From Pseudanabaena sp. (lineage in GTDB: Bacteria > Cyanobacteriota > Cyanobacteriia > Pseudanabaenales > Pseudanabaenaceae), in contig QBLS01000008.1 in assembly GCA_003249015.1 (NCBI GenBank), positions 1-64,000 of the forward strand: a stretch of 64,000 nucleotides of DNA. The letters are read 5' to 3'. A program made the position numbers and the translations under genes. The notes below the pieces were generated by a model, which was not told the origin of the DNA, made no database searches, and worked only from the letters and a program-made list of their open reading frames with translations. Within the stretch, counting starts at the first letter, position 1. Each line of letters begins with the position of its first letter. This document shows positions 44,678 through 52,668 of this stretch, one piece after another.

Positions 44678-47188
44678 TTAAGACTTAGAAACTAGGGGCT
44701 CAACTAAATCAATCAGCTTCTCAAACTGGAAATCACGAATTATCTTAGTCAAAGACTTCTCTAGGACATTATTTTTAATAGGGATATCGGTGATTAATTG
44801 CAGAGAGACATTTCGATCCGCTTCAAGGGCAGACTTATATATCTGAATAATCCATGAATTCGGCATAGTTTTAAGAATATCAAACAGTCTCTCAGGTTCA
44901 ACTATCGCTGCATTTAGCTCCGCAGCTTGGGCATACATGGGAGTTTGTTCGTAAACATATTTTACGCCCAAGTGCTTAGCGAGAGTATCAAAGATAATCT
45001 GTTCACTAAAGGGTTTACGCACGAAGTCATCACAGCCTGCCGAAAGCACGATCGCTTTTTCTTCTTCTAAAACGCTAGCTGTCAAGGCAATAATGGCGGT
45101 GGCGTTTCCTTTGGTTGTTGATTTGATATGTTTGGTGGCTTCATAGCCGTCCATAACGGGCATTCGCATATCCATCCAAATCAAATGTGGTTCCCACTGA
45201 TCCCAGATTGCGATCGCCTCCTGTCCATTACTAGCCTCTCTCAAGTCAAATCCCATAGGCTGTAATAACTTGATCAGAAGCTGACAATTGCAGTGCTTGT
45301 CATCGACAACGAGAATTTTGTATGTTGGTTGGTTAGGGGCGATTGCCAAAGCTCGTCTAGAGTTGAGAGCTTGCTCAGGCAGTGATTGGGCAATCTCAAC
45401 CTGTATCTGAAATTGAAAGGTAGTTCCTTTACCAAGCTCACTGGATACCTCAATATCTCCACCCATCAATTGCACAAACCTGCGACTGATTGCCAGACCC
45501 AGCCCTGTTCCCTCTTGTTTTTCCCTTCCTGCCTGAGCCTGTGAAAAAGATACAAACAGATTTGACAACTCTGCGGATTCTATTCCCACCCCTGTATCAA
45601 TAACCGCAAAAATGAGGCAGCATTTTGGCATAGCCTCACTGCCTTCATTATTGGAGGAATCGTTATTGAGGGAATCGTTTAAAACAGTACTCTCAACGGT
45701 AACGTAAACTGAGCCTGCCTGAGTAAACTTAACCGCGTTCCCAACTAAATTAACCAAAACTTGGCGGAGCTTCAGTTCGTCGGTACAAATATATTTGGGG
45801 ACATCGCAACCACGCTCAAATACGAGGTTTAGTCCTGCATTGTTAGCTCGCAGTTGAAACATATCTTCGATGTCATCTAATAAGCGTTCCAAATCAAAAA
45901 CTTTAGGATTCAGGGTTATTTTTTCTGCTTCAATTTTTGATAGGTCAAGGATATTGTTGATTAGAGTTAATAAATAGTCTCCACTACGATGGATAATGCT
46001 AGCGTTCTCATAATGCTCCTTTGGTAAATTACTTGTCCGCATCATTAGCTGAGAGAACCCAATCACTGCATTAAGAGGCGATCGCAGCTCATGGCTCATA
46101 TTAGCGATAAAAGTACTCTTGGCTTGGTTGGCTGAGTCAGCTTTAGCAGCAAGTTCTAGGGCTTTTGCCTCACTCTGTTGCAAGTCAATTGTGCGATCTA
46201 GAACGCGCCTTTCTAGATCAGTATTGGCTCTTTGTAGATTTAAATTTGCTTGCTTATTTTCGTCAACGATCGCCAAGATTGCTAAGGTCATAATCGAAAT
46301 CACACCCATAAAGATTTGCAGGAGTAATAGCGATTCACTCTCAGTGATTGCTTTATAAAATATCCCTATCCTATTAGCAGTAGCGATCGCGGCTGCCATC
46401 GAGATAAACATAACTAGCGAGGTCGTAATTCTATGGCCAAACCGAAATGCTGACCAAATTAATGGTGGTAACAGCAAGTATTCAAGAGGTTGGGATTTGT
46501 AAAGAGAGAGGTAGGCAATCACAATTATGCTTAAGAAAGCTAATATGACTTCCCAATTGAAATAGCACCTGATTTCTCCCTTCTGTCTTGGTTTTAGCCA
46601 TGCTAAAGCCAGAGGAGCAAAGATTAAGACTCCAACCGAATCTCCAATCCACCAAGGCAGTAAAAAGTTCGTAATAAAGTTCTCACTTTCAAATTTCTTT
46701 GTTATGAGGTGAATGCTAACTCCAGTTATGGTTTGGACGATAGTGCCACTAAATATTGAACATAGTACAAATGTAACTACATGACGAACCTTTAGGAATG
46801 GATATCTGGTGCGGGTAAATTTTAAAATTAAAGAAACTGTGATCAATGTGCCGATTGTGGAACCGATCGCTGCTCCTGATGCGGATACAATGACTTTCAG
46901 CCAGTTTCTATGGAGGTTATAAATTAATATTCCGCAAAACATTCCTAACCATCGCGATCGCCCAAAAGCCAAGAGTAAGCCTGCATTTAGTCCAGCTGCT
47001 GGCCAAACAGGTGAAGCCCCAAATACTGGGAAAATGATGTTAACGGTAAGCCATGATGAGACAAAATAAACCACTGCAATACAAGCTGACTCAACCCACC
47101 ATCGTAGATTATGTACTTCTATCCCTAGCTTCGATAAATTCCACCGAGAGCTATTGATATCCTGAATAGATAATTTGTTACTTCCCAT
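44678..47188 (-). CDS. MASE1 membrane hybrid histidine kinase
   Basis: 836 residues from ATG 47188. The N-terminal 310 residues hold about eight transmembrane helices with MASE1 features (FPVFGASPVWPAAGLNAGLLLAFG; FLLPWWIGDSVGVLIFAPLALAW). A coiled coil leads to HisKA (FIANMSHELRSPLNAVIGFSQ, about residue 365), then HATPase (NLVGNAVKFTQ, DTGVGI, GTGLGLAISRRFVQLMGG). A receiver follows (ILVVDDKHCNCQ, WMDMRMPVMDGYEA, RKPFS, about 610-725), then a helical tail that may be a degenerate HPt. The stimulus is unknown; MASE1 is a predicted membrane sensor domain. Confidence 0.93.
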   Translation of the reverse strand: MGSNKLSIQDINSSRWNLSKLGIEVHNLRWWVESACIAVVYFVSSWLTVNIIFPVFGASPVWPAAGLNAGLLLAFGRSRWLGMFCGILIYNLHRNWLKVIVSASGAAIGSTIGTLITVSLILKFTRTRYPFLKVRHVVTFVLCSIFSGTIVQTITGVSIHLITKKFESENFITNFLLPWWIGDSVGVLIFAPLALAWLKPRQKGEIRCYFNWEVILAFLSIIVIAYLSLYKSQPLEYLLLPPLIWSAFRFGHRITTSLVMFISMAAAIATANRIGIFYKAITESESLLLLQIFMGVISIMTLAILAIVDENKQANLNLQRANTDLERRVLDRTIDLQQSEAKALELAAKADSANQAKSTFIANMSHELRSPLNAVIGFSQLMMRTSNLPKEHYENASIIHRSGDYLLTLINNILDLSKIEAEKITLNPKVFDLERLLDDIEDMFQLRANNAGLNLVFERGCDVPKYICTDELKLRQVLVNLVGNAVKFTQAGSVYVTVESTVLNDSLNNDSSNNEGSEAMPKCCLIFAVIDTGVGIESAELSNLFVSFSQAQAGREKQEGTGLGLAISRRFVQLMGGDIEVSSELGKGTTFQFQIQVEIAQSLPEQALNSRRALAIAPNQPTYKILVVDDKHCNCQLLIKLLQPMGFDLREASNGQEAIAIWDQWEPHLIWMDMRMPVMDGYEATKHIKSTTKGNATAIIALTASVLEEEKAIVLSAGCDDFVRKPFSEQIIFDTLAKHLGVKYVYEQTPMYAQAAELNAAIVEPERLFDILKTMPNSWIIQIYKSALEADRNVSLQLITDIPIKNNVLEKSLTKIIRDFQFEKLIDLVEPLVSKS

Positions 47189-47231
47189 TGCAGCTATTCC
47201 TTTTCAAATGAAGTACAGTATTAAAAAAGAT

Positions 47232-47258
47232 AAAAGAGTGGCGCTTTGCGCCGCTCTT
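47232..47258 (-). terminator. Terminator of the ABC-F gene
   Basis: Hairpin agagtggcgc-ttt-gcgccgctct with A/T runs, downstream of the ABC-F stop on the minus strand. Confidence 0.7.
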
Positions 47259-47274
47259 TTTTTCTGTTAAGTAG

Positions 47275-49221
47275 CTAAATGCGCTCGGCTAGTTCGAGCC
47301 ATCGCTCTGTGGACTTGTCGATCGCGGTCGTTAGCTCCGCTAGTCGCTCTGACAACTTTTGGATTTCCGTATGTCCAGTCGGTGGATTGTGATAGAGCTT
47401 TTTCTCAACTTCAGCTTTTTCTGTTTCCAGTTTAGGAATCATCACTTCCAGTTCCTCATACTCACGTTTTTCTTTGTAAGAAAGTTGTGATGGTTTCTTA
47501 ACTTCGGGTTTAGGCTCAGTTACTTCAGCAACCACCGCTGTAACATCTGCTTTTTGAGCAGTCTTAGCAGTCTGAACTTTAGCATCGCTAGATTCATTAC
47601 TAGCTTCTTCCTTCTCATCCTTTTTGTATTCTAAATATACAGAATAATTACCTGGATATAGACGCACTTCGCCCTCTGCCTCAAAGGAGAAAACCATCTC
47701 AACAGTGCGATCTAAAAAATAGCGATCGTGGGAAACCACAATCACACAGCCGTTAAATTCTTCGAGATATTCTTCTAAAACCGCGAGAGTTTGTACATCT
47801 AGGTCATTGGTCGGTTCATCGAGGATCAACACATTGGGAGCCGCCATTAATACTTTGAGCAGAAATAAGCGCCGCTTCTCGCCCCCTGACAACTTACTGA
47901 TCGGCGCATATTGGGTATTTCCTGGGAACAAAAATCGCTCCAACATTTGCGAAGCGGTGATAATGCTACCATCAGAAGTCTTAACCAATTCCGCTACATC
48001 CTTGAGATAGTCGATGACGCGCTGATTGCCATGTTCTGCCAAATCATCGGAATGTTGATCGAAGTAGCCAAAATGGATGGTTGTGCCGATTTCGACAGTT
48101 CCTGCATCGGGCTGTAACCGACCAGTGACCATATTCATCAAGGTAGATTTACCCGCGCCATTACTACCGATGATGCCGATGCGATCATCAGGGGTGAAGT
48201 TGTAGGAGAAGTCTTTAATTAAGGTGCGATTGCCAAAGGATTTACTAACACAATTGAGTTCTACCACTTTTTTGCCGATGCGTCGTCCTGCGGTGGTGAT
48301 GTCTACCTTGGCATTGGCTTGTTTAAACTCGGTGGCTTGTAAGGCATGGGCGCGATCTATTCTTGCCTTTTGTTTAGTACTCCGAGCTTTTGGTCCCTTC
48401 TTGAGCCATTCCAATTCACGTCGCAGTAGTCCCGCGTGTTTGCGCTGGGTACTTTGTAATGACTCTTCCGCTTCCGCTTTTTTTTCTAAATAATAGGAAT
48501 AGTTACCCGAATAGGAATACAAATCACCGCGATCAATTTCGATAATGCGATTGGTGACACGATCTAGAAAATAGCGATCGTGGGTAATCAGCAGTAATGC
48601 GCCACGATAGCGATTGAGATAGCTTTGCAGCCATTCCACAGACATCGCATCAAGATGGTTAGTCGGCTCATCCATTAATAAAACATCAGGGGATGATAAT
48701 AATGCTGAAGCGATCGCAATTCGTTTTCGATAGCCCCCTGATAGACTGCCAACTTTGGCTTCAAGGTCATCGATCCCCAATTTGGTCAGTACAATTTTGG
48801 CGTTAGTTTCTAGATCCCATGCGCCTGTCTGATCCATGCGATCGGATACTCGTGACAAGTCCTCTAGTAAGCGATCCATATCGCCATGTCCATGGGTCAA
48901 CTTATCAGAAATTTCTTCGTATTCCTTGACCAGTGCCATTTGCTCGCCACTGTCCGCAAACACTTGTTCTAAGACCGTATGCTCAGGATTCATGTCGGGC
49001 TGCTGCGGCAAGTAAATAATTTTGGCACTAGAATTTACCCAAAGCTCGCCGCCATCGCTATGTTCTAGCCCTGCGATCATCTTCAATAATGTGGATTTGC
49101 CTGATCCATTTGTGCCAATCAACCCCACTTTGTCGCCTTCATCGAGGCTAAAGCTGGCATCTTTTAAGATTTCCTTGATGCCAAAGTCTTTTCGGAGCGA
49201 TCGCAATGTAAAAAGTGCCAT
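47275..49221 (-). CDS. ABC-F family ATPase (Uup/EttA-like)
   Basis: 648 residues from ATG 49221. Two ABC domains in one chain without membrane helices: LIGTNGSGKSTLLKMI and LSGGYRKRIAIASALL, then IIGSNGAGKSTLMNMV and LSGGEKRRLFLLKVLM. A linker between them (LLRRELEWLKKGPKARSTKQKARIDRAH) is the P-site interaction motif region. A coiled-coil C-terminus (about 560-648) is like that of Uup. ABC-F proteins act on the ribosome or on DNA-associated processes in the cytosol. Stands alone. Confidence 0.93.
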   Translation of the reverse strand: MALFTLRSLRKDFGIKEILKDASFSLDEGDKVGLIGTNGSGKSTLLKMIAGLEHSDGGELWVNSSAKIIYLPQQPDMNPEHTVLEQVFADSGEQMALVKEYEEISDKLTHGHGDMDRLLEDLSRVSDRMDQTGAWDLETNAKIVLTKLGIDDLEAKVGSLSGGYRKRIAIASALLSSPDVLLMDEPTNHLDAMSVEWLQSYLNRYRGALLLITHDRYFLDRVTNRIIEIDRGDLYSYSGNYSYYLEKKAEAEESLQSTQRKHAGLLRRELEWLKKGPKARSTKQKARIDRAHALQATEFKQANAKVDITTAGRRIGKKVVELNCVSKSFGNRTLIKDFSYNFTPDDRIGIIGSNGAGKSTLMNMVTGRLQPDAGTVEIGTTIHFGYFDQHSDDLAEHGNQRVIDYLKDVAELVKTSDGSIITASQMLERFLFPGNTQYAPISKLSGGEKRRLFLLKVLMAAPNVLILDEPTNDLDVQTLAVLEEYLEEFNGCVIVVSHDRYFLDRTVEMVFSFEAEGEVRLYPGNYSVYLEYKKDEKEEASNESSDAKVQTAKTAQKADVTAVVAEVTEPKPEVKKPSQLSYKEKREYEELEVMIPKLETEKAEVEKKLYHNPPTGHTEIQKLSERLAELTTAIDKSTERWLELAERI

Positions 49222-49392
49222 TCAGTGATAAGGCTCCATGGTTAATCTAACTATTTCTAGTTTAGTCGCGATCGCTCCGATGATATCTCCGAATCATCAA
49301 AAAGGCGATCGGTGAGTAAGCAAAGTTAATCAGGCAGCAGGAGCATCAGGAAAAAGAAAGACTTGTAGTATATCTGCTTAAGGTATGATTGA

Positions 49393-49487
49393 GCACTGGT
49401 TATCTAATGTGGGGTAGTTTCTGAAACGTCCATTTTAATGCCGACAAAAAAGACGCAAATATGTCGATCACGATTTAGCTGACCACC
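49393..49487. repeat. Flanking repeat L of the nuclease-like gene
   Basis: Starts gcactggttat and ends in a degenerate inverted partner near 49487. Bases 49421-49487 match 51871-51938 as an imperfect direct repeat (roughly two thirds identity, including tcgatcac). Looks like a decayed miniature element of about 95 bp. Confidence 0.6.
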
Positions 49488-49508
49488 AACGATATCTTTT
49501 TGAAGCTT

Positions 49509-51857
49509 ATGAAAAAGCAGAACAAACAAAAGAGATTTGCTCAAGAAAGTGCCAAAGCTAGAGGTTTTGCCATCCGTCGCCCCAAAGCAGAATTTACTGG
49601 ATTTACTTACCATCAAATGCCATTACCATTCGAGAGTATGGCTGAAGAAGAAGTGGTTAATTTGATTAAGAAATTTGGTGAACAATATGACCAACAATTT
49701 GCAATATCCTTTGAAGCACTTCAAGAACAAGTCCTTAATGTTGAGCCTTGTTCTCTACTAGCGCTTTTTTCGTATTACGATTTAACCACCTCTCCTGGCG
49801 TAAGCCGTGAGTGGACTGAAGAAAACCCAATACTGCAACATCATGTAGAATTCTTACAAGGTCTAATCCTTCAACATTCAGCAACGTTATTTAATTCTAA
49901 ACCTGCTTTATCTCAAGACTTAGTTGCACTAAGGCAATTGGTTCAAGATGTTACACAGGGATTTTCAATGAGGCGGTTAGCCCTAGTTGATTCATCAACA
50001 CCTATGGAACAGCGTCAGCAGGCTGTAACTTTAGAAAGTATTAGGGCGGATACTCAAGCTGTCCGCAACTGGGGATATCCACACCAAATTAAACGAATTG
50101 TTTCAGGGTTATTTTCAAGCTTAGATGATGCAATAGAGGCAGAAATTGGAGTCCGAGTTACTTGTCTGATTGAAATGTGGTTCAAGATACTTAGTATTGT
50201 TGAGGACAGAATCAATCAGCATCGAAACTTAGTTTTACCTTCTCTTCGTGCCAAAAGTATTGAAACAGCTATCAAAAAATATTATCAAGCTTTTCCTGAG
50301 TTGACTTCATCTCCAGATGAGTTTTTAAATTTTGTAAAAGCAAGGAATCTAAATCTTGATGAATTAAGAGCAATTATTTTTAATCATAGTGATCTACGTG
50401 TAAAGACTATCTACACAGTAACGCTAGATACTTTTGTAGATTCTTATCCAAAAAATGTTAATCGAGACTTACTAAAAAATGTACTAAATATTTGGGCATT
50501 ATCTTTTGGAGACTTATCAACTTTGAATCCAGAACACTTATTTCTTGGCAACCCTATTTGGCAGAAACCTCTGATTAATCTTGAAGATGAAAATTATTTC
50601 TGTCCAGTAATAACGCTTTTCTTAAACTACTTAACAGATCTTATGGAAGCTGTCATTAAGCCCTATCCTGAACTATACAAAAAGTATGAAGAGCGTAGAG
50701 GAAAATTTTTAGAGGAAGAAATCTATCAACTTTTTAGTAAAGCTTTTCCATCAGCCAGAATCTATCGAGGTAGTGAGTGGTTCGATTCAACAACTAACAA
50801 AAGTTTTGAAAACGATCTTTTGATTTTACTAGACTCCTATCTACTAATTGTGGAAGCTAAATCTGGTCGAGTGACAGAATCTACAAGACGGGGAGCTGTT
50901 GAAAGCTTGAAGAAGATCCTCAAAAAATTGGTAGTAGAGCCTTCAATTCAGTCTAAAAGGTTTTCAGACTATTTAAAGAGTAATCCTAGTTTACATAAAT
51001 TTAAGAACAGACAAGGTGAACTAAACGAAGTTGATAACTCAAAAGTGCGCGAAGTAATTCGATTAAGTGTTACATTAGAGTCGTTAGGCATTCTTTTCTG
51101 TCGTTCAACTGATCTAAAAGAAGCAGGGCTAATTCCATCTAATGTTGAAACATCTCCAACAATGTCTCTTGCAGATCTCGAAATTATTTTTGAGATTTTA
51201 CAAGGAGGGTGCGAGAAATTACACTACCTAGTAAGAAGAGAAGAGTTTGAGCAAAATGCTCACTATATTGGCGATGAAGTTGATTTGCTAGCATTCTATC
51301 TTGATACGGGATTTAACATAGGAGAGTCTGAATTTACACAGAATGGACTGTCTTTATTTGGGATGTCAAATATTTTCGATCCATTCTTTATGAGAGAGAT
51401 GCCTGAAAGTGAGATCCCGAAGCCAAAACCTAAATTAACAAGTTGGTGGAAACGCATTATTCAGCAGATTGAATTGCGTCAGCCTGATCGTTGGACTGAG
51501 ATTGGATCTGTACTTCTTAACTTCTCTTTTGACGAGCAGGTCAAATTTGAGAGAGGTTGTCAGACAATCAAAGCAGTTGTCAATAAGTTTTGGCAATTAC
51601 CCGAACATAACAATACTTGTTTCTTAGCTAATCAAACTTTTCCAGATCGAGGAGCAGTGATAGGTTATGTCTATAAAGGTCTTGACAAAGAAACAAGAAA
51701 CCGTTTAATGCAAAATGCTGTAGGGAGAGCTATGAGTGTCTCTAAAGTCAATCGAGTTGTTGTTATTGGAATAGATATTGAACGCAAAGATTATCCATAC
51801 AGCGTAGCTGCATCTTATTTCAGTGAAGAGGATAATAATCTAGCATTGGTCAGTTAA
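49509..51857 (+). CDS. Large protein with PD-(D/E)XK nuclease-like core, function unknown
   Basis: 782 residues from ATG 49509 (a TTG at 49500 also opens the frame). The C-terminal third has a nuclease-like core: SARIYRGSEWFD, then END (about 437) in FENDLLILLDSYLLIVEAKSGRV with E452-x-K454, like NERD/PD-(D/E)XK domains. The N-terminal 350 residues are helical and unfamiliar, beginning with a very basic KKQNKQKRFAQESAKARG. The tail (about 690-782) may be a second domain (NTCFLANQTFPDRGAVIGYVY). AT-rich codon use unlike the neighbouring core genes and flanking repeats suggest acquired DNA. A defence role is plausible but unproven. Confidence 0.65.
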   Translation: MKKQNKQKRFAQESAKARGFAIRRPKAEFTGFTYHQMPLPFESMAEEEVVNLIKKFGEQYDQQFAISFEALQEQVLNVEPCSLLALFSYYDLTTSPGVSREWTEENPILQHHVEFLQGLILQHSATLFNSKPALSQDLVALRQLVQDVTQGFSMRRLALVDSSTPMEQRQQAVTLESIRADTQAVRNWGYPHQIKRIVSGLFSSLDDAIEAEIGVRVTCLIEMWFKILSIVEDRINQHRNLVLPSLRAKSIETAIKKYYQAFPELTSSPDEFLNFVKARNLNLDELRAIIFNHSDLRVKTIYTVTLDTFVDSYPKNVNRDLLKNVLNIWALSFGDLSTLNPEHLFLGNPIWQKPLINLEDENYFCPVITLFLNYLTDLMEAVIKPYPELYKKYEERRGKFLEEEIYQLFSKAFPSARIYRGSEWFDSTTNKSFENDLLILLDSYLLIVEAKSGRVTESTRRGAVESLKKILKKLVVEPSIQSKRFSDYLKSNPSLHKFKNRQGELNEVDNSKVREVIRLSVTLESLGILFCRSTDLKEAGLIPSNVETSPTMSLADLEIIFEILQGGCEKLHYLVRREEFEQNAHYIGDEVDLLAFYLDTGFNIGESEFTQNGLSLFGMSNIFDPFFMREMPESEIPKPKPKLTSWWKRIIQQIELRQPDRWTEIGSVLLNFSFDEQVKFERGCQTIKAVVNKFWQLPEHNNTCFLANQTFPDRGAVIGYVYKGLDKETRNRLMQNAVGRAMSVSKVNRVVVIGIDIERKDYPYSVAASYFSEEDNNLALVS

Positions 51858-51870
51858 TTAGGGATAGGTG

Positions 51871-51938
51871 CTGAAATGCACATTTCATGATGATAAAAAT
51901 GATGTAAATTCATCGATCACACTTTAAATAACCAGTGC
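51871..51938. repeat. Flanking repeat R of the nuclease-like gene
   Basis: Direct-repeat partner of 49421-49487. It ends ataaccagtgc, the exact inverse complement of the left outer end gcactggttat (49393-49403), so the gene is also bracketed by an 11-bp perfect inverted repeat. Confidence 0.6.
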
Positions 51939-51975
51939 CTTAAATTCTTTTGATAGCTCAAATTTCAATCCATCG

Positions 51976-52248
51976 TCACCAATATTTGATAGTCCTTATT
52001 TTCAGCAGATTTAAGCAGATCCCTATTCGACTTTGAGTGATTCTCAAACTATAGAGCTTTTCACCATTTTTTCCTTGCTTAGAACGAATCAATTCCTATT
52101 TTAAACCCTGATCTTTGTACAATTGCTCCCAAGTCAATTGAGAAACTTTTTTGAGGATTTTTAAGACTGCAAGAGCCTCAGATTTCTGTAGAGAGAATAA
52201 ATCTTGTTGAAAAACAGGGTTATTTAGATCGAGTAAAATTCTACTCAT
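51976..52248 (-). pseudogene. RelE/ParE-like toxin gene with nonsense mutation
   Basis: From ATG 52248 the frame reads MSRILLDLNNPVFQQDLFSL ... WEQLYKDQGLK and then hits TAG at 52098-52096. Translation past it continues as plausible toxin sequence (ELIRSKQGKNGEKLYSLRITQS). Family members have Trp after GLK, so TGG to TAG is the likely change. Further on the frame degrades. The start overlaps the antitoxin stop (ATGAGTAG), the normal arrangement of the pair. A 50-residue product without the C-terminal half should not be active. Confidence 0.7.
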
Positions 52249-52492
52249 TATTCAATAGTTGAGCTTCTAATGAGTCTATATTCGATAACTGAGATGGATG
52301 ATCATGATTCCACTGTAGAGCTTTATCTAGTTTTTTCGAGAAAGAATCTTCATGTACCCAACTTTCAGAAGGAAATGATTGCTTCAATAGAAGATTGTAA
52401 AATACTTCCCATTCCTTACCCCATTGCCCTAGATTAATGACAACGGCAGTCTTTTCTCCTTGATCATCTATGATATATTCAATGCCTTTCAT
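52241..52492 (-). CDS. Antitoxin-like protein
   Basis: 83 residues from ATG 52492. Starts MKGIEYIIDDQGEKTAVVINLGQWG, a pattern of Phd/RelB-type antitoxins from cyanobacteria, with a helical charged C-terminus. Overlaps the toxin start by 8 nt. Since the toxin is interrupted, this gene may remain only as an orphan or as protection against a related toxin elsewhere. Confidence 0.7.
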   Translation of the reverse strand: MKGIEYIIDDQGEKTAVVINLGQWGKEWEVFYNLLLKQSFPSESWVHEDSFSKKLDKALQWNHDHPSQLSNIDSLEAQLLNNE

Positions 52493-52621
52493 AGGAAAAA
52501 AATAGCAGTAATTTCAATAAATTATATCATTTTTTACTTTGGAAAGTAGATCGCCAATTTTGTAGCGCGATCACTGAGCAGATTGGACGCTTTGAAGAAA
52601 AATCGTGATTACTTTGCTGCT

Positions 52622-52657
52622 GATAGCTGCCCAACTCTTCCAGAGTTAGGCAGCTAT
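52622..52657 (-). terminator. Terminator of glgB
   Basis: Hairpin gatagctgcccaactc-ttcc-agagttaggcagctatc just downstream of the glgB stop on the minus strand. Confidence 0.7.
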
Positions 52658-52668
52658 CGAGCCAGCTT

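Noticed and set aside
49404-49616. Minus-strand ORF of 70 codons overlapping the start of the nuclease-like gene
   Set aside because: Half of it translates the flanking repeat and half is antisense to a well-supported gene; at most a fossil of an element end.
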